A program made the position numbers and the translations under genes. A stretch of 36,982 nucleotides of DNA from an uncultured Myxococcales bacterium (lineage in GTDB: Bacteria > Myxococcota_A > UBA9042): the NCBI GenBank assembly GCA_937910235.1, contig CALENB010000009.1, positions 1 through 36,982 on the forward strand, in the 5' to 3' direction. Under the pieces are notes generated by a model. The model did not search any database and was not told the DNA's origin. It saw only the letters and a program-made list of their open reading frames with translations. Shown piece by piece: positions 24,214 to 33,300 of this stretch; within the stretch, counting starts at the first letter, position 1, and each line of letters begins with the position of its first letter.

Positions 24214-25284
24214 TTATCGTGTGGCGGCCCATTCAAGCACGTCCTGCAACGGACGCCGCGGCGGCCGCAGACGCTCGTCCAACGGCTCGCTGCGGCCCGT
24301 TCGCAGCATGAAGACTGGGAAGTCGCCCGCCTCCAGGTCGAGCTTCGAACGTAGCGCTGGGACGCGACTGAGCATGTCCCGCCCGACCCGGATTGGGATC
24401 GCGCTCGGCAGGGTCCCGTCCCGTGTCGCCATGGAGAGGATCGGTCCCATGCTCATGGGTTGCACGCCCCAGCCGCCGAGGTTGAGCCGCGCCCACACAC
24501 GCCACGCGACGCGTCCGGCCGCCACCAACGTGTTTGGATGGTCGTTCGAGGTGCTGATCGTGACGATCGCGGCCGAGCTGGCCAACTGTCGACGCAGCAT
24601 CGCCCCCGTCAGCGCTGGGCCGCCGAGCAAGGCGCCCGCGCGCAGCGTCCACGGCAGACGTTGATACACCGCGACACCAGCGGCCAGCGCTGGTGGCAGG
24701 CCGAGGTTGCGCCACGACACGCCATCCCGACGGCGATTCAGCGCCTGCTCGTCGAACCTCACCCACGCCAGGGCATCCTGCGCCACGCGTGGCGCCCGCC
24801 AGAGGGCCGCATCGGCCGCAGATAACCAGCCTTTCAGCGCGTGCGGTGACGTCCAGCAGACGCGCACACCTTCGCGCTCGTCCTGTTTACACCCAGCCAG
24901 CAGCGCGTCGGTTGGCGCGCCACCGGTGAAACACCGCCGATCTGTGTGCCGGGCTATCAAGCCGTCCACGAGCGCGTCGCGCTGCACGTCAGTCCGACTG
25001 AGCGTCGCGCGCAGCCAAGCGCCACCTGGCACCGCCGGCAGCAGCGCGACGTCCGCATGCACCCCGACTGCGCGACCGGCGAGCACCAGACTTTCGGCGA
25101 CCATCCCGAGGGTCAGTCGCGAGGCGTGATGCCCGGAATCGAGCACGTGACCGGTCCGTGCGGGGATGTGCACGACATCCAGGTGCACCCCATCCCACCG
25201 ATATCGAAACGGCTGACAATTATCACCGCTGGGCGCACGCAGGGCGGCCGCGACCAGCGGGGTCGGGTCAATCGAGGGAGGCAT
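24214..25284 (-). CDS. Nitroreductase-like flavoprotein
   Basis: The protein has 356 residues. ATG 25284 lies 17 bases after the ligase stop, with only a weak ribosome site. The N-terminal RAPSGDNCQPFRY (16-28) is the FMN-binding entry motif of nitroreductase-family oxidoreductases. The later SSAAIVTIST strand and the GWGVQPMS stretch fit the same fold. The length is larger than simple nitroreductases and similar to the long nitroreductase-like proteins seen beside adenylation and thioester pathways. It probably binds FMN and oxidises or reduces a pathway intermediate, but no specific reaction can be named. No signal peptide is seen. It sits between the acyl-CoA ligase and the NRPS, 85 bases upstream of the latter, which supports a biosynthetic role. 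Confidence 0.72.
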   Translation of the reverse strand: MPPSIDPTPLVAAALRAPSGDNCQPFRYRWDGVHLDVVHIPARTGHVLDSGHHASRLTLGMVAESLVLAGRAVGVHADVALLPAVPGGAWLRATLSRTDVQRDALVDGLIARHTDRRCFTGGAPTDALLAGCKQDEREGVRVCWTSPHALKGWLSAADAALWRAPRVAQDALAWVRFDEQALNRRRDGVSWRNLGLPPALAAGVAVYQRLPWTLRAGALLGGPALTGAMLRRQLASSAAIVTISTSNDHPNTLVAAGRVAWRVWARLNLGGWGVQPMSMGPILSMATRDGTLPSAIPIRVGRDMLSRVPALRSKLDLEAGDFPVFMLRTGRSEPLDERLRPPRRPLQDVLEWAATR

Positions 25285-25301
25285 GTGGAGAGTCCAAGCG
25301 G

Positions 25302-27113
25302 CTACAGCGTTGCGAAGGCCTTCGTGTAGAAGCCGTCTAGCACATCTTTGTACTTCGCTTCGACCGTCTTGCGCTTCACCTTCAGGCTCGGGGTCAACTC
25401 GCCCGTCTCTACGGCAAAATCGGCGGGTAGCAGCGCGAACTCCTTGATAGTCTCAAACCGGGCGAGGCCGCCGTTCAGTTGGTCGATGTAGCCCTTGTAC
25501 AACGCGACCACAGCGGGTTGGGTCGCGAGCTCAACATAGGTCTTGCCCGCCAAGTGATGATCCTCCGCCCACGCGAGGATCGCCTCTGGCTCCATCGTGA
25601 TGAGCGCCGAGCAGAAGTTGCGCTGGTCCCCGTGCACCACGATCTGGCTGACGTAGGGACAAATCGCCTTGAACTGACCTTCCAACGCCTGAGGCGCCAC
25701 GTATTTGCCACCGGAGGTCTTGATGAGGTCCTTCTTTCGATCCGTGATGCGAAGATGGCCGGTGGCGGTGATCTCGCCAATGTCCCCCGTCGCCAGCCAG
25801 CGCCCGTCGATCAGCGTTTCGGCCGTCTTTTCGGGCAAATGGTGGTAGCCGCGCATGACGCCGCGACTCGTGAATAGGACCTCGCCGTCCGCGGCGATCT
25901 TCACCTCGGTGCCGGGCAGCGGTGGGCCAACGGTGCCAAATTCGTTGTCGGTGGGTAGGTTCACAAAGCTCGCCGCGCTGGACTCTGTGAGGCCGTAACC
26001 TTCGAGGATCAGCAGCCCGGCGGCATGGAAGAACTCGGCGATGTCTCGGTTGAGCGGCGCTGACCCGGAGATGAAGAAGCGCATCCGGCCGCCAAAGAGC
26101 GCGCGCAGTTTTGAGAACACGAGCAGGTCCGCGACCTTGTATTGGAGCCACAACCACAGGCCGAGCGGCCGCTTGGCTTGCAGCGCCTGACTCGCTTGCC
26201 GGCCGACACCGACGGCCCAGCGGAAGATCAGCAGCTTCACCCCACCGGCCTGCTGGGCGCCGCTGACGACCTTGTTGTAGACCTTCTCGAAGATGCGCGG
26301 CGCGGCTGCCATGAATGTTGGCCGAACCACAGCCAAGTTCTCGACGATCCTTGGGATCTCGCCGTCCACGGAGGTCGGCACAGCCAGGTAAATCGCGACG
26401 GTCTCCAACATCTTGCCGAAGCTGTGGGACAGCGGCAGCCAGAGAAACTGCCGGTCTGCGCTGCTCATTAGCCCGGTCGCGTCGATGGCTTCGCCAATGT
26501 AGAGCCAACAATCGTGCAGCAGCTCGACGCCCTTAGGTCGGCCGGTCGTACCGGACGTATAGATCAGCGTGCACAGGTGCTGGGGCGTGAGTCGATCCCG
26601 CACCTCGTCCAACCCGGTCGGATTGGCAGCCAGCCACGCGGCGCCTTGGGCCTCGAGCTCGGCCAGGCTCATCACCCAGCCGTCGTCACTGCCAGGCCCG
26701 TCAATGTTCACGACGCGGTGCACACTCCCGATTTGGTCGCGGACCTGCCGCAGTTTGGCGACCTGGGCGTCGTCTTCCGCAAACACCACCTGACTCGCCG
26801 AGTCACTGACGATGTGCGCGCAGTCGTCGGCGGTGCTCGATGGGTAGATCGTCGTGGTCGCCGCGCCCGCGACGTTGATGCCGATGTCGATGAACAGCCA
26901 CTCTACGCGTGTGCCACACACAACACCGACCCGCTGCTCGTCAGTCACACCCAACGCCCGCAGGCCCGCGGCGATAGGCGTCACACGCGCGTTGACCTGT
27001 CGCCAGTTCGCCGAAGACCAGCCGCCATCGCGGCGAAACGAGAAGGCCTCCAGCTCCGGCGTCGTCGCGACGCGGTGGTGAAACAAATGCGCAACGCTCT
27101 GGAATTTAGCCAT
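25302..27113 (-). CDS. Long-chain acyl-CoA ligase (FadD15-like AMP-forming)
   Basis: The protein has 603 residues. ATG 27113 is preceded by GGAG at six bases; an upstream in-frame start at 27188 is not supported. AMP-forming motifs are complete: YTSGTTGRPKG (185-195), GYGLTESS (372-379), TGDIGEI (D444), DRKKDLIKTSGGKYVAP (458-474) and a catalytic C-terminal lysine near KVKRK. Length and motifs match the bacterial long-chain acyl-CoA synthetase family that makes acyl-CoA from fatty acid, ATP and CoA. It is the first gene of the long minus-strand run, so it may supply an acyl starter or precursor to the NRPS/PKS. A housekeeping fatty-acid role is equally possible. No membrane segment is clear. 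Confidence 0.93.
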   Translation of the reverse strand: MAKFQSVAHLFHHRVATTPELEAFSFRRDGGWSSANWRQVNARVTPIAAGLRALGVTDEQRVGVVCGTRVEWLFIDIGINVAGAATTTIYPSSTADDCAHIVSDSASQVVFAEDDAQVAKLRQVRDQIGSVHRVVNIDGPGSDDGWVMSLAELEAQGAAWLAANPTGLDEVRDRLTPQHLCTLIYTSGTTGRPKGVELLHDCWLYIGEAIDATGLMSSADRQFLWLPLSHSFGKMLETVAIYLAVPTSVDGEIPRIVENLAVVRPTFMAAAPRIFEKVYNKVVSGAQQAGGVKLLIFRWAVGVGRQASQALQAKRPLGLWLWLQYKVADLLVFSKLRALFGGRMRFFISGSAPLNRDIAEFFHAAGLLILEGYGLTESSAASFVNLPTDNEFGTVGPPLPGTEVKIAADGEVLFTSRGVMRGYHHLPEKTAETLIDGRWLATGDIGEITATGHLRITDRKKDLIKTSGGKYVAPQALEGQFKAICPYVSQIVVHGDQRNFCSALITMEPEAILAWAEDHHLAGKTYVELATQPAVVALYKGYIDQLNGGLARFETIKEFALLPADFAVETGELTPSLKVKRKTVEAKYKDVLDGFYTKAFATL

Positions 27114-27159
27114 AAGAGGCTCCAGTGAGGGGAGAGATTTAGACGTACGAACACTCCAA

Positions 27160-27188
27160 CATGTAAGCCATCGCGGTCGCGGCCACAA
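27160..27188 (-). promoter_or_regulatory. Candidate promoter of the ligase-NRPS-PKS-signalling operon
   Basis: On the minus strand TTGTGG (27188-27183) and TACATG (27165-27160) are separated by 17 bases, upstream of the ligase start at 27113. The matches are partial and the call is weak; position and spacing are the main support. Confidence 0.22.
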
Positions 27189-27217
27189 GCGATTCCGTAT
27201 CAGTGCCCCAAACGCGA

Positions 27218-27250
27218 AGAACCCCCGGCGCTGCTCGCGACGAGGGTTCT
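27218..27250 (-). terminator. Possible terminator of the CARDB lipoprotein gene
   Basis: Inverted repeat AGAACCC (27218-27224) / GGGTTCT (27244-27250), with further GC pairing possible inside the loop, lies 65-97 bases beyond the lipoprotein stop. On the minus strand it is followed by TCGCGTTT, a poor U-tract, so termination may be weak or factor-dependent. Confidence 0.4.
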
Positions 27251-27314
27251 CCGGATTGCTAGTTCAGAAGGCTACAGCTCCGTGACGCATGCGCCGCAGG
27301 GCCAGGTGTGAGCA

Positions 27315-30300
27315 TCACGGCAGCACGAGGACCTGCTGGTTCCAGTCATTGTTGCCCTCGGACGCCTCTGCGACCTTATTTTCGTAGTCGACTTTGATGT
27401 GGACGTACCACGTGCCAGCCCCGACCGTTGTCGGCACCTTCAAGGTCTGGCTCAAGGACGCACTCAGACCAGCGTTCAGGCCCGTGCGGCTCAACGTCGC
27501 GATCGGCTTGAGGGCAGATGGCAGGTACAGGCTGTTGTGGATGTAGTAGCCAATCTTGAACGCGCCGGCGTTGCCCTTGCCGATGTTGCGCACCGAGCCG
27601 GAGACACTCACTGAGCCGCCCGGAGTCATGCTGCCAGCCGTGACGTAGGTGCTCTGCGTGATCAGGTCCGGCAACGACGACGCGTACGGCACCGTCACCT
27701 TGTTGGATGCGGAGTTATTGGACGTCGTGACCTCTGAGATCTTGTTCGCAATGTCGGCCACGCACCCGATGTAATACACACCGGAGCCCTTAGTCGGCAT
27801 CTTCGTGCTCAGCGTTTTGAGCGACGTCACGTTGGCGCCGAGACTGCTGATGGCGACCTTGCCGAGGTACGTGTCCGCGGCCGAGATCGTTGAGTTCGTC
27901 GACAAGTAGCAGCTCACGTCATGTGCGCCAGCCGTCGCCCCACCGATGTTGCGCTCGCGGAACTGGATGAGCACGGACGCACCGCTTGTGTACGTGCCAC
28001 TCGTCGTGCGGCTGAACTCCATGTTCAAGTCAGGCCGGCCGGTGACTTTCACCGCGGAGTAGCGGGTGTTGTTGAGCTCGCTGAGCTCGCTCACCTGCGC
28101 CAAGTCGTCGAGGATCACACCGACGTAGTACGTGCCCGTGACGAGGTTCGTCGGTAGCTGGAAGCTGGTGCTGATCGAGGCTTGGCCACCCGCCGTCACC
28201 GAGCTGATGTTGATCGAGCGCAGCAGCTTGTCGCCGGTGGTGATCGCGCTGTTGGTAGACAGGTAGTAGCCAACACGGAACGCGCCCGCGCTCACGCCGC
28301 CCAGGTTCTTCACCAAACCAGTCACGTAGACCGTGCTGCCGCCATAATAGCTGGTGCCGGTCGCTTTGAAGTCCGTGGTCGACAGGTCGGGTTTGGTCGT
28401 CGACGACAGCACCACCACCCCGATCGTCTTTATGTTGTTCGTGCTGGTCGTCTCGGAGACCACGCTCGGGTAGTTGGTGTAGTAACCCAAGTAATACGTG
28501 CCAGGTTTCACCGTCGTCGGGATCAACAGGCTCACGGTGGACGTGGCCGAGTACGCACCCGCCGCCAGGGCAGGACGCGCGATGGACTTAAGCAGGATAT
28601 CGGCCGTCGACAACGCGGTGTTGGTGGAGAGGTAGAAGCGCGTCGTGTAGTTGGCCGCGGTCAGCCCACCGATGTTGCGCTCCCGGTACGTCGCGCTGAT
28701 GGTCGTGCCGGGCTTGAAGCTCTTGGTGTTCACGTAGAGGTAGTTCGCCTCCAAATCCGCCAGACCCGTGATGGCCACGGTCTCGTAGCGCGTGTTGTTG
28801 GTCTCGATCGACTCCGCGACGTTCTTGTTGTGGTCGGCCGAGAACACGACGTACCAGGTGCCGTGGCCGACCGACGTCGGGACCTTCCAGGACCCGGCGA
28901 CGCTTGTGATCGCGTTGACGGCCAACGGCGACTTCGCGAAGGTCTGCATCTGGAAGCAGTAGCCCGACGTCGTCGTGTAGGTCGTCGTCTTGCACAAGTA
29001 GATGCGCGTCGTGTGTGAGCCGGCGGTGGCGCCGCCCACGTTGCGCTCATACCCGCTCCACGACAGCGTGTCGCCCACCTTGTAGGCCGTCTTCTGGACC
29101 TTAAAGAGGTACGAGGTCAGATCTGGCTTCGTCGACGTGCTCTGAACGGTGAACTGCTTGTAGGCCGTTTGATTGCTCTCGCTAATCTCGGGGACCTTCG
29201 CGCCGTTGTCCGTGTAAATGCCCAGGTAGTAGTCCCCCGGAGCGGTGCCAGCGGGCAGCGTCACGTAGGCGCCCTTGCTGTACGTCGCGCCGGCCGCCAA
29301 GGAGGTCACCGGGAAGTTGTAGAGCAGCTTATCGCTGACCGTGCTGATGAAGTTGTTCGTCGACAGGTAGACGCCAATCGTGTGCGCCCCGGCCGTCGCG
29401 CCGCCGAGGTTCTTCTCGGAAACGCTGACGTACATCTGCGCGCCTGGCTTGTAGGCCTCCGACATGGAGATGCTGACCGCCGACAAATCAGCGACGCCTG
29501 TGACGTACACGGTCTTGGTCAGGTAGTTGTTGGTCTCCACACCCTCGGCGACCTTGAACTGGTCGTCCAGGTAGGCGCCGATGTACCAGATACCAGTCGT
29601 GGTGCCGATCGGGAGCTTCAGCGTCGCAGCCAACGAGACCGAACCATTCGCGGTGAGGCTCGTCACGTCCTTGCTCGCGAGGAAGGTGTCTCCGGTCGTG
29701 ATGACGGCGTCCTTCGACAGGTAGTAGCCGACTCGGAACGCGCCGGCGCTGGCCTTGCCGATGTTCTGACCGACGCCCGTGACGCTGAACGTCTGGCCGG
29801 CTTTGTAGCTCGACGTCGTCGAGGTCAACGACTGCACAAACAAGTCGGCCTTGGTCGCCGTGCTCGTCACCGTGATCGTCACCGTCTTGTAGTTGTTGCT
29901 GTCGGAGCTCTCCGCGATTTTGCCGCCGTTATCGGCCCACATGCCGAGGTAGTAGACGCCTGCGGCGGTGTTGGCTGGAATGACGAAGGAGGTGCTCACC
30001 GCGGCGCTTTTGCCGGCGAGGAGTCCGCTCCGAACCGTCGTCGCAAGCAGCTTGTCGGCGCCGCTGATGACGCTGTCCGTCGAGAGGTAGGCGCCGGTCG
30101 TGTAGGCGCCCGCGTTGGCGCCACCGAGGTTGTACTCGCTCCAGTTGACCTTCACCGTGGCGCCTGGCGCGTAGAACGCCTTGTCGGTCGTCATGATGAG
30201 CGTGCGCAAGTCGGCGAGCGCCGTGACGCTGATCTTCACCGCGACCAGGTTGTTCGTCTCGAGGATCTCGCTGACGTTCGACGCGTAGTCCGCGAGGAAG

Positions 30301-33300
30301 TGCACATACCACGTGCCGCCGGCCAATCCCGTCGGCAGCGTCACCGTGCTGGCCATGTTGGCGACGCCGTTGGCGGCCAGGCTGGAGACCGTCGTCGACT
30401 TCAGGAAGACCGCGCTGCTGAGCGAGGTCGACGAGCGCGACAAATACACGCGGAAGACGTGGCTTGTCGCGGTGATGTTGCCGATGTTGCGCTCGTACCC
30501 GGTCCACGAGATGGCCTGCCCAGCGACGTACTCCGTCTTTGTCGGCTTCGTCACGTACGGGATGAGGTCGGCCTTCTTCGTCACGGTGTTCTGCACCGTG
30601 ATTTTGACGTAGGCGATGTTGTTGTTCTCGGTGATCTCCGTGATCTTCGAAGCGTCATCGAGGCGCAGGCCGAGGTAGTAGATCCCGGCCACGGTGTTCG
30701 AAGGCAGGACAAAGGCGCTGGTGTAAACCGACGTCGTGCTCGCCCCAAGCGAAGCGCGGACGGCGGTCTTCATGAGCGTGTCGCTCGTCGAGATGATCGT
30801 GTTCGTCGACAGGCGCACCGCCGCGTTGAAGATGCCGCTCGCCGCGTTGCCGATGTTGCTGTAGGTAGCCGTGAACGACACCGCCTCGCCAGGTTTGTAG
30901 AAGGTCTTGGTCGGCGCAAAGCTGACGACCGAGAGGTCCGGCGTCGCCAACACAGCGATCTTCAGGCCGGTCGACCCGTTGTTGCTCTCCACGATCTCGT
31001 TGATGGCGTACGTGTTGTCGACGTAGGCACCGGCATAGAACGTGCCGGCCTTCTGCGTCGCGGGGACGACCGAGTACAGCGTGAAGGTGCTTGAAGCGCC
31101 CGGAGCCAAGCTGGAACGGGTCGTCGAGCCCAGGAGCGGGTCCCCGGTGGAGATGAGGGTGTTGGTCGACAGGTAGCGTCCCACGCTGAACGTGCCCGAG
31201 GCGAGCACACCGGCGTTCTTGACCGTGATGACCATCGCGAGGCTGTCACCGGGGCGGAAAGCGACCTTGGTGCTCGACAGCTTGATGCCGACGACTTGGA
31301 GGTCAGCGAGCTTCGCCGCCTGCACCGTGAGCTTGGCGGCGACGAGGTTGTTCCCCTCGTCGCTCTCGGCGACCTTGCCGTTGTAGTCGCCACGCACGAA
31401 CAGGTAGTAGATCCCCGCCTTAGTCGACGCGGGCAGCGTGATCGTACGCGACAGCTGCGCGCTCTTGCCACCGGCGAGGCTCGTCACGGTCGCCACGCTC
31501 AGCAATGGACCGACGATCGAGGTCGCGCTCGTGGAGAGGTAGAAGCCATTGTAGAACGTGCCAGTGTCCGCGCCGCCCTTGTTGGTGACCGTGTAGTTCA
31601 CCGAGATCGCCGTGCCCGCCAGTGGCGCCGTGCTGCTCAGTTTGGCACCGGAGACGGTGATGTCCGGCTTGGCCAGCACCGTGACTTGGAGAGCTTTGAC
31701 GTTGTTGGTCTCACTCACCTCGGTGTTGACGCCGGTCGCGTCGGCGCGGTGCAGGATGTAGTACGTGCCGGGCTTCGTCGTCGTCGGAATCGTGAACGTG
31801 GCGCTGCTCGTCACGCTCGTCTGCGAGGGCGAAAGTGCAGCGCGCGCCGCGCTGGTAGCCAGCGTGACGTCACCCGAATCGTAGACGCCATCGGTGGAGA
31901 GATAGAAGCGCGTGTAGTAGGTGCCGCTCTTGCCCGTGCCGATGTTGCGCTCGCTGTACGACACGGCGCCCGTGCCGCCTGGCACCCAGCCCTTGGCGTT
32001 CAACGTCGTTGCGTACGGCACCAGATCCGACCGGCCTGCGATGGCGACTTTGACGTACCGCTGGTTGTTGAACTCATTTTTCTCGGCGATGGCGTTGGCG
32101 CGATCCGACAGGAAAATCAGGTAATACGTGCCGGTCTTGGTCTCAGCCGGGATCTTGATGGCGGCCTTCATGCTGATCTGAGCGCCCTTCGCCAATCCGC
32201 CTCGGTTGATATCGAGCAGCTTGATGTCGGTCGAGCCGAGGCCCGTATTCGTCGACAGGTACACCGCGTCCACGAAGGCGCCCGCGTCCTTGTCCCCGGT
32301 GTTCTTCTCCGTGATGCCCACCAAGTACGAGCTCGCCGCGGTCATGTTCGAACTAGCGCTGAACGCCACGGCCTCCAGGTCGGCCGCCGGGCCGACGGCG
32401 ATCTTCACCCACGCGACGTTGTTCGCCTCGTCGCCTTCCAACACCTTGAGGTCGTCGTCGACGCGCAGGCCGATGTAGTAGGTGCCGTTGGGGAGGGTCT
32501 TGGGCAACAGCACGAAACGAGAGCCGGTCCAGCTCTTGCCCGCAGCCAACGCGCCAATGTCCCAGGTGTACGGCTTCAGGTCCTTGGCGTCGATCTGGGT
32601 GTCCGTCGAGATGTAGAACTGCCCCTTGGTCACCGGCGTCGTCACTGAGCCGCCGTTCTCGATGGCCAGCGTGAACGTGATTTTTCCGCCCTGGAAGCTG
32701 GCCGTCGTGTCGGGCTTGTAGGTCGTGATCTTTAGGTCGGCGAGGCCCTGCACCTTCGTCGTCACAAACGATGAGTTGTTCGTCTCCTTGGCTTCTTTCA
32801 CCAAGTTGGTCGCGTCGACCACCACGATGACGTACCAGGTCCCAGTCGCCGCCGCGGCCGGAATCATGCCCTTCAGCACGACCGGCTGAATCTTCTGACT
32901 CCCGACAGAGCCGAGCTTCGCCGAGCCGATGAGCAAGTCGCCCGTGCCAAGCGTGTTGTTCTGCGACAGGTAGACGCGGTCGATACGCGCTGCCGAGCCG
33001 GTGAGGCCGATGTTGCCAACGGCGTACGACACCGAGATCGCGCCGCCCGCCAGATACAGCGTCTTGTCGACCGACGGCGCTCCCGCCGTGAGGTCGGCGA
33101 GCAAGCTGCAGCCGCTGATGGCCGCGTTGCTGCACTTGCCGCCGATGCAGGCGTCCTTCGTGCAGGCGTTCTTGTCATCACAGACGCTGGCGTCCTTGCA
33201 CGCCGTGCAGCCCGCGATGGCCTTGAAGGCGCAGTCACCGGTCTTGGCGTCACATGCGTCCGCTGTGCAGGTGTTGTCGTCGTCGCACTTTGGCTTCTCG

